In this document: positions 1-12,198 of the stretch, in pieces | Layout: the number at the start of each line of letters is the position of its first letter | How positions within the stretch are numbered: the stretch's first letter is position 1 | Notes under the pieces: model-generated | The model's input: the letters and a program-made list of their open reading frames with translations, nothing else | Told to the model about the DNA's origin: nothing | Databases searched by the model: none | Position numbers and translations under genes: made by a program | DNA from: Heliopora coerulea | Taxonomy: Eukaryota > Cnidaria > Anthozoa > Scleralcyonacea > Helioporidae | Reading direction: 5' to 3' | Length of the DNA: 64,000 bases | Assembly (NCBI GenBank): GCA_030142905.1 | Contig: JASJOG010000070.1 | Location: forward strand, 372,001-436,000

Positions 1-28
1 ATGAAAGTACCTTTCTTTGTGTCTATAC

Positions 29-462
29 TACACCTTTAGCTGTTCATTACCAGAAAAAAAAACTGTCATTAACACCAACTTCGAAGTCATTAAAGCAAAA
101 ATACTTTTTCTTTATTCAATCAACATTCATTAGCATAGATACTCAACCATTTACATCAAAGAGCATTCCATAGCGCCAACAGACGACCATTAACATCATT
201 CTACTATACATTAGGGTTAATAAAATTTCAATTAGACAAGATATTTCTTTTGCATAATTGAAATTTTATCATCCCTAATATATAGTAGAATGGTGTTAAT
301 GGTCGCCTGTTGGTGCTATAGAATGCCTTTTGATGCAAATAGTTGTGTTCTGTGCTAGTGAATTTCGATTGAATAAAATGAATGTGTTTTTGTGTTAACA
401 AGTTTGAGGTTGGCATTAATGATAGTATATTTTCTGGAAACGAACAGTAAAAAGGTGTAGTT
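29..462. repeat. Long palindromic fold-back element, copy 1
   Basis: The two halves are imperfect inverted copies. The left end reads CTACACC..CTGTTCATTACCAGA and the right end mirrors it as TCTGGAAACGAACAG..GGTGTAG; the middle arms (around 190-230 and 270-300) also pair. A second copy with the same arms is at about 46611-47025. No coding capacity is visible. The structure fits a fold-back/MITE-type non-autonomous DNA transposon of about 430 bp. Superfamily is not clear. Confidence 0.75.
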
Positions 463-469
463 AAAATGT

Positions 470-1861
470 TCCCGCAGCATATATTTCCCCCTTTGCCTTC
501 TGTTTTTTGTCTTCCTTTTCTTCTTTTTCTTCCCTCTCAATATCTTCCTTCTCTTCTTTGAAGAGTCCTTCTTGCACTCAGCTGCATCAATTCGCCCTTT
601 ATCCAGCACACCACAACCTCGTTGGGTGTACTTGCCACTGGGAATGTTTAGCTCATCCGACAGCTTGAAAATGATTTTAGCTCCCATGTTGAAATGGGAA
701 ATTGCAACATACATGCCAAATTCAACAGTTCTCTGCCTACAAAAACTTCCTTGGGCACTCGCTGCCATATCAGGCCATTCAGGGATTCATTTCGATTTTG
801 TGTTTTCCCATGCAGGCCCTTCTGAAGACGGTTATCCTGGCAAAGTGTCTGGTAAATTGGTTTCACCTTGGCTATGACTTCCAATGGTAAACCAGGACCA
901 TGCTTATACCCACTAGGCACCCCCTTTGCCTTGCCTTGTTGATACCCACACCAACTTGACTCTCTAGGTGGGCAATGGTCATGAAGTGGACGCTTGTCAT
1001 TGGAAGCACAATGAAGCAGACTGGCAGCTACTGCCTTCTTCATCCCTTCAAGATTGCCAACATTTGATCTGATGGCAATGCCATAGTAGTTCTGAAGTTT
1101 GTCTATCATATTATCTGTCAACTTTTTTTGCCACCAAGTTTAGAATTGTCTGTCTTTAGCTTCCGCAAAACAGTTCCAACTCTTTTTTGGACGTGTCCAA
1201 TGCATTGTTTTTTTTTGAACTTCAAATCCATCTGCTGAATAAATATCTTTCACCTGCTGATGACTCTTGCTGTCACCATCCGCATACAGTTCAGTATATC
1301 TGAGCTGGTTGTTTTCAATTGATCGTTCAAAAATCCTTTGCGCTCCTTCGGACTCCATAGCTGGAGCAGACCCATCAAAGTTTGCATTGCAGTTTACATG
1401 ATCTGCTTTCCAACGACAATATTCTTGACTCTCTTTATCCAAGTGAGAATTAAGCTGGCATTGCTTGCAAACTTTTGTCAGAGGTTCTGCATCTAAAACT
1501 TTGTCTGATTCGATGGACAGGATAGCAACGCAACCATTCAAAGGTGAGAATCCTTGCTTCTGCCATGAAACCACATCACATGAAACCCCACAGTTTACTA
1601 CATCATTACCACTAGCATCCTCTGCATTTCGTATTTCAGTGGCAGCTTCAGCCATACTTTTCTCTGCAAAGCTTTTAATTTTTTGGCAATTGTCTGAGAC
1701 GCTTTCTTGTAGGCACATTTCACAAGAGGTGGTGGCATGTTCATCAGAGTGCAGAATTTCTTTGCTCCACTGTGACCTTTGCCAAGAGATCTCATGGAAT
1801 AAACTAGACGCCTATTCACTTCAATGCTTTTGCCCTGCTTTTCCCTGACAGGGAGTGTCAC
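470..1861 (-). pseudogene. Mutator-like transposase relic, frameshifted
   Basis: Read on the minus strand, successive frames match a Mutator-like transposase domain common in invertebrate genomes. The N-terminal part (1861 to about 1600) carries MRSLGKGHSGAKKFC and MPPPLVKCAYKK. A core follows (1718-1140) with SPLNGCVAILSIESDKVLD, then LRYTELYADGDSKS, and a C-terminal part (1121-648) with LQNYYGIAIRSNVG and HGKTQNRNESLNGLIW. A final piece (to about 480) ends in a lysine-rich tail. The frame breaks at a T-run at 1208-1216, another at 1123-1129 and again near 715-735, so no full ORF survives. It is recognised from remembered family motifs, not a search. The palindromic element at 29-462 abuts its 3' end. 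It is a dead autonomous-type element; terminal inverted repeats were not identified. Confidence 0.75.
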
Positions 1862-2421
1862 TCCTGATGCTCCCTGTCTAGCGTACGTATTGGTTTTTAC
1901 CCGGTTTTCACCCGGGTGACGCGCATTGCATCTTGTTTAACCGAGAGCTATATTTCAGTTCGAAGAGCTGTCCGCCATCACGCTTCAAGTTGATAGATAC
2001 TGTTAAGTATTTATCTACGTCACTGAGCTCTTACCTTTACCATGCCGATGTGTCTTCGCCACTTAACTTGTATTTCTCTCTTCCTTCCCAGTCTGTCGGA
2101 AAGAGCGCTCGACAACAGTCTTAGGGACGTCGTGTTCGTTCATTTCATCTTCGCTTGAACACATAGTTTCCTAACGTTTCCAAAACATGTTACATGGTCG
2201 GAAACAAAAGCTTTTGAATTGAAATTAGTTGAAGATAATGGAACTGTATTCTTATATTATTTGACGGAATGCATTCAACATAAGATTTACACTATTTGGT
2301 ATCGACGGCTCGGAGAAATGTCCATTACCCCACGGCATTAGTTACAGAGCTTCCCCAAGCATGTTACGTTGTCGGAAGCAAAAAACGTCCCAGTTGAAAA
2401 GAAAGATAATGGGACAATATT
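1862..2421. other. No gene; two diverged direct repeats
   Basis: I see no coding exon here. Two related stretches of about 80 bp, roughly 2170-2255 and 2347-2425, share the pattern CATGTTAC.TGGTCGGAA.CAAAA followed by AAGATAATGG. They look like an old tandem duplication. Confidence 0.4.
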
Positions 2422-2423
2422 CA

Positions 2424-2950
2424 TGAATCAACTTTATTTACCGAGGGTAACACGTTACAGTTCTAAACTGAAAAACTTCTGTCCCACTTTTATGAAGAAT
2501 ACAAAGATTAGATTAAGGACTAACTATATTACCTAAAAAACTACATATACAATTAATAAATTAGAACTAAGATATAGTAAAATGCTGAAGGTTCTTATTA
2601 CTATTAAAGTAATGTTTAAAAAGACCACTTCTAAAACTCTTAAGAGAACTAGCGTCCTTGAGCTGGCTGGAAAGAGAATTCCATAGTCTGATTCCTGATA
2701 CAGTGAACGATCGACCACCTTCAGTTTCGAATTTGAAGTGGAGACAAACTAGGTTTTTCATCCCGTGTCTACTATTTCTCTTGTGAATGTCGAAATTTCG
2801 TTTTAGCAAGTCTTCCAGATAGGACGGGTATTTACCAGCCAACCGTTTAAAAATTAGGGAACATTTGTTTATGTTCACGTATGTTAAACATATTTTTGCC
2901 TAAATGATATTGAAATTGACCATACAGGATAGATAGCCTTAAGTAACTCA
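2424..2950 (-). mobile_element. LINE 3' fragment (CR1/L2-like), copy in duplication unit 1
   Basis: A minus-strand ORF of 103 codons (2878-2567) resembles the C-terminal end of CR1/L2-type reverse transcriptases: VSGIRLWNSLSSQLKDASS, then a short FRSGLFKHYF-type end. A 3' UTR runs down to a terminal (TGAA)-type run at 2424. Only the extreme 3' end of the element is present, as expected of 5'-truncated LINEs. The same fragment occurs at 18969-19490, so it was present before the local duplication or moved with it. Confidence 0.65.
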
Positions 2951-4924
2951 CAGTTGTTTCTCAGTAGCCACTGAATTAGCTTAAAACCAATTAGCTTTGG
3001 AACGGTAAAGTCTATCTAAATATTTTCCCTTGCTCGTACAAACATATTCGGTTCCTTGACAAACGGTCGCTAAGGAAGGTCGTATTTAAATTTATTAAAT
3101 TTAGCGTCTGGGCTTATGCGAAAAGTTTAAGAACTAAGATAAATCTGCAGAACCCTTGCGTCAAGACGAAGAAGTCCTATCAAATAATCTTCATGAAATA
3201 TTCAATCTGTTGAACAGCTTCGGCATTGTTCTCTTCATGGTGGTATTTGCGTCCTCTGCAAGGAGTCTACGTCAGGTACATGTCATCAACGTTCTTTCAT
3301 TTGATGACGTCATGTGCTTGACTCTATGGTTGGTCGTTGACACGAGTATATTCGTTTAATGGAAATCCGGCCTGAGAACAATTTTTACAAAACAAACCAA
3401 CATTCTAGCATCTTGCAAAATTAAATGATATGAGTTACCGAAAAATCATGAATATCTTTGAGGTTTGTTTAAGTCGTTCGAAATTTTCGTTGCTTAACCC
3501 TTTAATGCCCAATGTTCAATACGTGGAACACGTAAGAACAGAACCAGTGAGAGAACAAGGCCAAAACAAAGGACAAAAGAAAACAAAAATTCAAGGGTTT
3601 AGGGATTAACGTCAAAGGACATACACGCGCAGGCACAGTTTCAAGGGACTTTAATCGATGATCTCGGCAATATTCCTGTTTTATAACAGGTAATAATGCA
3701 ATGTGCCATTTCCAACCATGATATTTGCATATCAAATGAAATTACCGGTAATAACTCAAGAACCAAGTGAGGAATGTGAAAATTGTAATCTCTAATTTTC
3801 ATAATGTTAAAAGTTCTTTAAAATAAGATACTTTCTTTAGAATTAAATTTTGACTTCATGGATAGTTTAAAATTAGCAAAAGTGCTCAGCACTATTTAAT
3901 GATCTTGAGCACACACTTACTTCGCTGGTGAAAACTAGTTGTACACACAAGTCAGAAAATTCATTAAATACCAATCCAAAATACGTTTATTAGCCTTATT
4001 TTTTGACGTACAATGGCGTGAAAAGAAATGAGATTTTTCTGAAAGAAAATCATTACGTAATGTCTTAATTGTCATTATGGAAGACTTGAACATGCTGTGA
4101 AGTTCTCTACTACCTAAACGTGTTCGAGATTTATTTCCGTTGTACTGCAGAAAATCTAAGAAGTTGTTACAGAAACATGAGAAACAGTCCTTTGCCTTAG
4201 GCAACGTGCTGGTTTTCCGTAACGACAGCCTCTTGACTGCGTCGGTCCCAGTGGTATAAAGGTCTGGTTTTGAGAATACTGAAGTAAAAAAAGAAAAAAA
4301 AGTTAAGTTGATGGGATGTTTAACCGAAGCAAGGCATTATAAGAATACGAATCAAAATCAAGACAAAATTTGAATTAGTAATATTTCGGTTTCGTTTCAA
4401 AACATTTTATTCAAAAAACAACAAAAATATTCCCTAGCTCCCTCCTTTATACCAACATATACAATTCCAATTAACCCTTTGATGCATATTGTTGTTGTAC
4501 AACAAACTACAACAATTCAACTAATGAAAGAAAAGAAAAAATGAAAAAGGGGTTAAATTGTTCACTGGTACCTAATCCAAAAGTTCAAAATCTGTTCACT
4601 CAGGCTGGACGTTGCTCAAAATCCTAGAAGTCTCGAAAAAAGTTCGCGCACGCAGTAAGGAAAGTTGTACTGATCCAGTCTTATGCAGTATGTCATCTTT
4701 CAGCATTGGCTTACCTTGTTCACCAACGACATAACAATAGCAAACGATGATAATAACCCCATCAAGCAGAATCCGAATATAATGGCTGTAGAATAAACCA
4801 GGGCACCGTACCAATGCTTTGACGACTTAAGGGTGTCACACATTCTTTTTGCTCTTTCTCCTGTAAGTTGGCAATGTGTTATCTCGGAACTAGTGAGGAA
4901 GCCCAGATCATCTGCTTCAGCTAT

Positions 4925-6854
4925 GAATGAATGAATGAATGAATGAATGAATGAATGAATACCTTTATTTTAACACGCTGGCCTCGTCAACCGAAGTTGA
5001 TTTCCACGAGAGGCGTGTGTGAATTGGAGAAAAAAAAAAAAAAAAAATTTACAGAAGTTACAGAAATTACAATAGAATATAACTACACTAAGCCCTAATA
5101 ACAAGATGTAAGGAGGTAAGGGTAAACATTTAACTATTTACAGAATTACTAAAACATGAAATAAAATACTAATAATCTATATTTACATGTTCGATTTAAC
5201 TACTTAATGTTTAGCTCAATGCAAGTAGCAATTTATCCTGAAAGCAAGAGAGAGTTTTACTATCTCTAATTTCTGATGGGATTGAATTCCAAAGATATGT
5301 CCCATTATACAGAAAGCTTTTCTTCATGAAATTAGTATTTGGCTTTGGTAGATTGAGACAATTTGAAGTACCTCGTAAGTTGTAATTGGTGGTTTCTTTT
5401 TTATAAGTAAACATTTTGGTAAGTGAATTTGGCCCTATGTTGTTCAATAGTTTAAACATTAGCTTTGCTTTTGCCTTTTTTCTAAGTATTGTTAGTGGTT
5501 CCCATCCCAATTTACTTAGAGCAATAGAATGATCGATATCATTGTCCATGTTTGAGATGATTCTTGCAGCTCTGTTTTGAAGTTTTTGTAGTCTTTTGGA
5601 CTGTGTTTCTCCAAAGGCATCCCATACTTCACAACAATATTTAAAATATGGGTAAACAATAGCATTATAAACAGAGAGAAGTGTTTGCTTACTGGTAAAT
5701 TCCTTAATTCTTCGAATAGCAGAAATACCAGCTGTTATTTTTTTACAAATATTATCTGTATTACTCTTCCAAGATAAGTGTTGGTCAATTAGAACACCCA
5801 GACTTTTGCATTCATTTATTTGATTTATAGGTTTGTTGTCAATTTGAATATCTAAGTTTAAATGTGAAATCTTTTTTATCATTGGTTTTGAGCCAATGAT
5901 AATAAATTCTGTTTTAGCTACATTTAAGCTAAGCTTATTTGCAATCAACCACTCTGCAAGATATTTTTAAGTCAGAGTTTACTGTAGCTTCAAGTTCTAT
6001 TATATTATTACTTGAAGCAGTTAGGTTAGTATCATCAGCAAACATTCTTGGTTTACATTTCTGTAAACAAGAAGGTAAGTCATTTATATATATTAAGAAG
6101 AATAATGGACCGAAGATAGAACCTTGAGGAACTCCACAAGTAAGCAATTGTTTGGATGAAATAAAATTTTTGATTTGGCATCTTTGACTTCGATTTGTGA
6201 GATAGGATTTGATTAAGTTGTGAGCTTGTCCTTTAATTCCATATAGTTCCAATTTTCTTAATAAAATCTTATGGTTGACCGTATCAAATGCTTTTTTAAG
6301 GTCAATTTGCACTGCAAGGTTTAACAGTTTTCTGTCCATGTTTATGTACCATTCATTTGTACAGTCAATTAATGCAGCAGTTGTTGAATGTGATTTTCTA
6401 AAGCCAAATTGACAATCACTCAAAATTTCAAATTTTGTTAAATAATCATACAGTTGATCATAAAGTATGCGTTCCATAACTTTGCTGATAACAGGAAGTA
6501 CTGAAATTGGTCTGTAGTTTCCTGGTACATTTCGGTGTCCATTTTTATAGAGAGGTATTACCCTAGCCATTTTCCACTCATTTGGGAAATTTGATAAGGT
6601 AATACACTGATTGAAAATATAGGTCAATGTTTCAGATACGACTGGTGCAGCTAGTTTTATAATTCTGCAAGAAATCTTATCGCATCCAGTTGCTTTGTTT
6701 GCAGAAAGTCCACAAAGGAGATGGTAAACATTACTGACAGTAGTTGGCTGAAATGTAGTAAACTCTGATTTAGCACTATTGATATAACTTTCAAAGTTAG
6801 TATTTGAGTTGTCTATTTTACTTGCAAGTTCAGGGCCAATGTTTGAAAAATATG
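4925..6854 (-). mobile_element. 5'-truncated LINE (CR1/L2-like), near-identical to the 25.7-29.3 kb copy
   Basis: Reverse complement of about 27365-29289 on the plus strand, with very few differences (one D/E change in the 245-residue ORF). It starts at its 3' end with a (GAAT)n run at 4925-4963, followed by the 3' UTR and an A-rich tract near 5031-5047. The reverse transcriptase reads 6627-5935 and 5948-5211, with the FADDTN catalytic box. The element is cut off before the endonuclease. Compared with the empty site at about 21457, insertion removed about 17 bp of target and made no obvious duplication. Near-identity of the copies implies recent activity. Confidence 0.9.
5211..6627 (-). pseudogene. 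LINE reverse transcriptase, 5'-truncated and frameshifted
   Basis: Two overlapping minus-strand frames encode a non-LTR reverse transcriptase. The first (6627-5935) has YRPISVLPVISKVMERI, FGFRKSHSTTAAL, VPQGSIFGPLFFLIYINDL and the catalytic FADDTN. The second (5948-5211) has NKLSLNVAKTEF, KSLGVLIDQHLSW and a C-terminal LWNSIPSEIRDS. The frame changes at a run of five T at 5964-5968; one base fewer would join them. The endonuclease domain is absent. The same frameshift is present in the other copy at 28240-28244. Confidence 0.85.
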
Positions 6855-6997
6855 GATCAGTGATACAAGCAGCGATACTTTGTTAAAAATGTTCTGAAAT
6901 GAAACACGAAGGCGTTCATTAGTTAAAAGTGTAGTAACTAACGCGTCTGGGGAATTAGTGATCAAATGTCCGCGAGAGGCAATTCAGTAAAAACTGA

Positions 6998-7926
6998 ATT
7001 GGAAATTGAAAAAATTAAAAATTGTAGTTAAGAGAGGTACAGAAACATTGGCTGAATCCTTCAAGAACTTTACCGAAATATTATATGGGCCGGCTGCTTT
7101 TTTAGATTTTATTCCACCAATGTATGTAAAACAGTTTCGCAGGTTATATAACTGAAATTAAACTCACATTCAGCAGGTGTTATATAGTCTAAATATTGAG
7201 CGTTGGTCTTATCCAATTTTTTTGAGAGGTTAGGACTAATCTCAGTAGAATACTCGTTTAAGGATTCAGCAGTGTCCTTTTCGTTTGTCACAATGTTAGT
7301 TGTATTATTTTGTTTAATTGAGGAAATTGTAGTAGCTTTAGAACTTCGGCCTTTGCGTCCAATAATTAAATTAATGTTTTTCCACATTTCTGTCGAATTT
7401 CCTTTATTTAAGTCAATGCTTTCAAGACTAAATTTCTTTTTCGCTTTTTTAATCAGGCAATTTACTCGATTGCGTTGCTTTTTATATAAATTGTGTAATG
7501 ATTCAGATTTTGATGCTACTGCTCTCTTTTTTAAATAATCACGATGGTTCATTTCGTGAATTATACTATGAGTCATCCAAGGAACATATTCGCTACGAGA
7601 TTTGCGAAATCTTATTGGCGCATAAATTTCTGATACTAAAATATAAACTTCTTAAAAATTTCCCAAAGGTGGTGGGGGTCTTGAGAGCTCCAATTCTGTT
7701 TATTCAACATATTCTGGAGATCTTGGGTAAAAAGATCTTGATTATAATGTTTAAAAGTTCTACTTTCAATAAATTTAGGATTTTGTTTAGGGACGGCTAT
7801 TTTAAAGCAAGCATAGGCCAAACTATGATTGCTGATCCCAATGTGTAAGACACCTGAATTCAATAATTTATAAGGTCTGTTTGTGGCAATAATATCCAGT
7901 AAGCTAGCATGACTACTGGTTAACAC
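6998..7926 (-). pseudogene. LINE ORF2 middle portion, frameshifted
   Basis: The minus-strand piece 7926-7636 matches the end of an AP-type endonuclease (LLDIIATNRPYKLLNSGVL, HIGISNHSLAYACF). The piece 7576-7109 matches the endonuclease-RT linker (YKKQRNRVNCLIKKAKKKF). A further frameshifted stretch down to 6998 holds the KSKKAAGPYNIS-type block that precedes the RT fingers. The region is read in at least three frames and ends before RT motifs. It is homologous in plan to 26.8-27.6 kb but clearly diverged from it. Confidence 0.7.
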
Positions 7927-8163
7927 GAGTAGGATCAGTGATTACTTGCTCAAGTTGAAAGAGATTTAAGTCCTCGATAAATCTGTTGGAATGAGGTTGT
8001 AAAATACTCAGTGAAAGATTACAATTAAAATCCCCTGTAACAATTAACTCTTTATCGTCCTTGTCTTTATCGTCCTCAAAAAGGTCCATAAAGTCAGATC
8101 CTGAATTAGAGGGTCGATATACTGTTGTAACAAGAAAAGGTTTAGATTTAGGTTTAGTTATTT

Positions 8164-8305
8164 TGATAAAAGTTTTATTGAAGGTACATATATTACATGA
8201 GACAACTACACTACAGCAAGACAGATCTAAAAGAGAACAGATACAATAACAGGAAATTCTGTTGTCAACACAACACGAGCCACACCCTTCATCATATTCT
8301 CAACA
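8164..8305 (-). repeat. copia 3' LTR (142 bp)
   Basis: Starts TGATAAAAG and ends TTCTCAACA on the plus strand, with a 5-bp TATTT repeat outside. It differs from the other LTR by a 5-bp insertion and a few substitutions. Confidence 0.92.
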
Positions 8306-8314
8306 CTCCCACTT
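8306..8314 (-). promoter_or_regulatory. copia polypurine tract
   Basis: Minus-strand AAGTGGGAG lies immediately before the 3' LTR. This is the position and composition expected for the plus-strand DNA primer of an LTR retrotransposon. Confidence 0.75.
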
Positions 8315-8371
8315 GACGAGTGTTATAATTCTACATGGTAAAATGTATCGTGACTCTAATTAAGGTAATTG

Positions 8372-9835
8372 TTACACACCAATCTTGCGACGTAATTCAA
8401 CGAACTTCGGTAGCGGCGTTTTCAAAATGTCTGCCACCATCTTCTCTGTTGGGCAATAAACAAGACGAACATCTTTCTTTTCGACAGCTTCTCGTTCAAA
8501 ATGATATTTAATATCAATATGCTTCGTTCGTGAGTGATTCTTCGGATTCTTCGTCAGAGCTATTATCCCCTGATTATTCTCATGTACGACAGTTGCATCT
8601 TTCTGCTTGAATCTAATGCTGGCCAGCAAATGCCGTAGCCAAACAGTTTCTTGAGCTGCCGCACATAATGCCACGTACTTAGCTTCGGTTGAAGATAGAG
8701 CAACAACTGTCTGTCTTTTAGATTTCCAGGAGATGGTAGCATTTCCCAGCTGAAAGACATATCCGGTTGTAGACTTTCTTGACGTCACATCACTAGCCCA
8801 ATCAGCATCTGCATACCCACAGAGCTTAAATTCTTCATCACTGGACGCTTCAAATTTTAGACCATAGTCCAATGTTTCCTTGATATATCGGGAAATTCTT
8901 TTTATTCTGAGCCAGTACTCTTGGCCAGCATTCGACATAAACTGACTCAGTACTCCCACTGCAGATGACAAATCCGGTCTTGTCGCAATCGCAGCGTAGG
9001 TGAGGGATCCAATTGCTGCCTGATATTCTCTTGTTTTCATGGGAGTTTCTCCATCTGCCAGTTTTTCATATTTCCTTGCAGTTTCCATTGGAGTTGATAT
9101 CGGTTTGCAGTTGTGCATTCCAAATATTTTTAACACCCTTTCTAGATAGGTTTTCTGGCTAATCGTGAGTTCCTTTGCTGCTCTGTCTCGTCTGACTGAC
9201 ATACTGAGGCAATGATGAATTTTGCCCAAATCTTCCATCTCAAATCGTTCTTTCAACTTAGCCTTTTCCATTTTTAACATCTGGACATCGTTGGAAGCTA
9301 ACACGACGTCATCGACATACAAGGCAATTATCATCAGACATTTCTTTCCATCTTTAACTTCCGTTTTTAAGCAGACACGTGGATCAGCACTACTTTGAAC
9401 ATATCCTAATGCTTTCAAGAATTTATCCATTGCAACATTCCAGCATCTGGCTGATTGCTTCAGACCATAGAGACTCTTTTGCAACTTACACACCATACCC
9501 GGTCGATCTTTATCGACATAGCCTTCTGGTTGTTTCATGTAAATTTCATTTTCAAGTTCACCATTTAAAAATGCAGTTTTAAGGTCCATTTGATGAACCT
9601 CTGGATCAAGCTGGGTTGCAATTGCCAGAACAGTTCGGATGGAATTGTATCTTGCAACAGGGACATATACCTCATAATCTTCTCCAGGTTCTTGAGAATA
9701 GCCTTGAGCTACCAAACGAGCCTTGTAGCGGCTAACTGTCCCGTCAGCGTTCCTTTTTATTTTAAAAACCCACTTGCATCCAACGACATTCTTGCCTTCA
9801 GGTAACCCTACCAAATCCCAGGTGTTATTCAACAA
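8372..9835 (-). pseudogene. copia reverse transcriptase and RNase H
   Basis: An uninterrupted 487-codon minus-strand ORF. The start of the copia RT domain is visible as WDLVGLPEGKNVVGCKWVFK and RYKARLVAQGYSQ; the active site is ALYVDDVVLAS. RNase H follows with STGYVFQLG, SSTEAKYVAL and RTKHIDIKYHF. It would be released from a Gag-Pol polyprotein by the element's protease. It is cut from the integrase part by a frame break near 9840-9990, so in this copy the ORF lacks its normal upstream frame. The domain itself looks intact. Confidence 0.9.
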
Positions 9836-9987
9836 TGATTCATATTCACGGTCAGTTGATTCTTTCCACTGCTTTGAATTCTTTCCATTGAGAGCTTCAT
9901 TGATACTCTAGTTTTTCGGTATCTGTAACAGCAATAGAGGCATAATGCAGATAATTCCACCATTCACCTGTAATACTACCAAGTCGG

Positions 9988-11076
9988 TCAGGAGCTGCTC
10001 TGTTTCTTTGTGGTCGTCGGGTCTTCCCTAACACCTTCTACATGATTTTCATTGTGTTCATTGGCAATGGCATCATCATTTTCAAAATACATAACGCCAG
10101 ACTCCGAATTTTTCAAATTAATCAACAGTTTTGATGAGTGTGTTTCACGATCCGTCAGTTCACTGGTAAAAGTATTTTCCAGGAATATTACGTCTCGACT
10201 TCTAAGCATCTTCTTCGTTTTGGGATTATAGAGCTTGTAACCTTTACTGTTGTTTGGGTAACCAACGAAAATGCATCGTGAAGACTTCTTGTCCAGCTTC
10301 TTTCTCTTGGCATCCGGTACATGAACATATGCACTGCATCGAAATACTTTTAGGTGACTAACGTTCGGTTTCTCATTGTACCAACGTTTGTAAGGTGTTA
10401 CGTCCTTCAAAAAGGATGTTGGTCTTCTGTTGCGTAAATAAACAGCTGAAGATACGGCCTCTGTCCAGAAACTCAAAGGGAGTTTTGCATGATACAGCAT
10501 AGATCTGACAGTCTCCATAATTGTACGATTCATGCGTTCTGAGACACCGTTTTGTTGAGGAGTGTAAGGAATGGTATCTTCTTTCTTTATCCAATGGCTC
10601 TTACAATATTGAATAAACTTTTCGGAGTTGTATTCTTTTCCATTATCTGATCGTAGAATCTTTACACGTTTTCCAGTGTGATTTTCAGCCAACTCAACAA
10701 ATTCTTTGAACTTGTCCATTACTTCACTCTTGTGCTTTATCATGTATACAGTTGTATACCTTGAGTGATCATCGATGAATGTGACGAAGTATCTGGAACC
10801 TCCCAATGAATTAACACTCATCGGGCCACATACGTCGCTGTGAATAATTTCTAGTGGCTGGCTGCTTTTATGCTGGCTTTTCTTAGGAAAGGAGTTACGG
10901 TGTTGCTTCCCTAGGGTGCAGCCTTCACAATTCTGATCAAATTTACCCTTTGGATTAAGACTTAAACCATTCACCATGGATATATCATTCAACAACTTCA
11001 GATTTTCATAACCCAGATGGCCATAACGGTAAATGCTACAATGACGGGGAGCTATCTTTGTCTTCACCCGATTCAA
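9988..11076 (-). pseudogene. copia integrase
   Basis: A 362-codon ORF. The zinc-binding region shows YGHLGYENL and CEGCTLGKQHR, but the conserved segment before it is out of frame. The catalytic D, D, E residues appear in HSDVCGP, LRSDNGKEYNS and NGVSERMNRTI. The C-terminal part has PYKRWYNEKPNVSHLKVFRC and CIFVGYPNNSKGYK, typical of copia integrases, which insert element cDNA. A stop and frame change separate it from gag-protease at about 11080-11099. Confidence 0.9.
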
Positions 11077-11098
11077 AGTAACATGATTCTATGGGCTC

Positions 11099-12198
11099 TT
11101 AATTCAGCTTATACAATTTCCCATGCTTGTGTCCAATGCTGTACGTTTTATCGTTAATTATCACCTTACAAAATTGGCCCTTAAATTGAACTTCAGCACC
11201 TTTCTCTATCATTGAGGGGAGTGACATTAACTTATTTCGTATTTTCGGAACATAAAGTACGTCATGGAGCGCTAAATTCACTTTCCTTACACCGTGAAAA
11301 ACTGATATGTTTACAGTACCTTTTCCATAAGCATACAATGCACGATTGTCTGCAAGTTTAACTTGTACTGGATTTCTGAATGCGATGTAACTCGTCATGC
11401 CTTTTTTATCTGGAGTCATGTACTGCGAATCTCCAGAATCAATCCACCATTCGTTTGATGTTGCTGCAGAGTAACTTGATAAGGCAACTTCCGGACTTTT
11501 AACTTTTGATTCTTGCATACTTTCAACTCTATTCGCAGATTCGTTGTGCAATGACTTGTTTGCATTCGCTTTCTTTTTGTAGCAATCTTTTACAAAATGG
11601 CCTTTCTTCTTACAGTAGTGGCATCTAAACTTCTTCGTGTCAACCTTCTTTTGTTTGGCGGATTTATCGCCAAGTAGAGCATCTTGACGCGTGTCGCTAT
11701 TTCCGATTTTGGAACTTTCGCCATGCATTTTGTCGAATTCATGAATTAATCTGTCACGTACGTAGTCCCACATCAGTTTATCTTCTGCAATAGTTTCCAA
11801 TGCCGTTATCAAAGAGGTGTATTCTTCAGGAAGACTACTTATCAAAATGATGACCAAGTCTTTCTCGGCCACTGCATCATCTACTGGTTCCAAGTGTTCA
11901 GATAGACTTTTGATGTAATTTGCATGATCGATCATACTTGTACCTTCTTCCATACGAGCGGAGTAAAGTTTTCTACGATCAAATATCTTAGAGATTTCTT
12001 CTGAAAATGGCTTTCAAGGTCTTCCCAAGCTTCCTTCGCGTTGCTGGCTGAGCGTACATAAATTTGTAAACTTGTTGCAACAGATAAGCATACCGAAGCG
12101 AGCGCCAAATTTTCTCTCAAATTTTCTTTGCTCTTCCGCTGTTGCATCATCTCCCAGTGTCTCAGTTCCCGTAGTAATATTCCACAGATCTTTTCCAA
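11099..12198 (-). pseudogene. copia gag and protease, frameshifted
   Basis: Two overlapping frames. The upstream ORF (12198-11932) has a gag-type helical region (ASNAKEAWEDLESHFQKKS). The downstream ORF (11953-11099) continues it with VIILISSLPEEYTSLITALE, a CCHC knuckle CHYCKKKGHFVKDC and the protease segment WWIDSGDSQYMT. The usual protease box is D-S/T-G-A/S; here the fourth position is D. The shift between frames is around 11940-11960. Gag would form the particle and bind element RNA. Confidence 0.85.

Larger units (their letters stand above)
4156..6893 (-). pseudogene. Four-TM membrane-protein gene, unit 1: last two exons only, disrupted
   Basis: This is the truncated member of the family described at units 2 and 3. 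The last exon (4278-4156, after acceptor TTCAG) gives a 40-residue tail starting YSQNQTFIPLGPTQ and ending in TAG. The TM3/TM4 exon should run 6893 to 4715: its donor is intact (AAG then GTAAGC at 4714-4709) and its acceptor is intact at 6894. However, a LINE at 4925-6854 splits it and about 17 bp of exon are missing at the insertion point. No copies of the first two exons were found between 7 and 19 kb. The tail reading differs from unit 2 because of a 2-nt indel. It is a partial duplicate and cannot make the full protein. Confidence 0.7.
2424..6997. repeat. Segmental duplication, copy 1 (with a LINE inserted at 4925-6854)
   Basis: From 2424 to 4924, and again from 6855 to about 6997, this sequence is nearly identical to 18969-21553 plus 25221-25290. 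Differences are scattered substitutions and small indels, for example about 33 bp missing from copy 2 near 20128. The unique part is about 2.6 kb. It carries the last two exons of a small membrane-protein gene. The left boundary falls at the 3' end of the LINE fragment, because sequences left of 2424 and of 18963 do not match. The right boundary is lost where a second LINE begins at about 6998. Confidence 0.85.

Noticed and set aside
3502..3735. 77-codon minus ORF shared with 20056-20253
   Set aside because: Shared only because of the duplication; the second copy has an internal deletion and different ending, and no domain is seen.
4925..4963. Regular GAAT units as a CRISPR-like or satellite array
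   Set aside because: A 4-bp simple repeat forming the 3' end of a LINE; no spacers.
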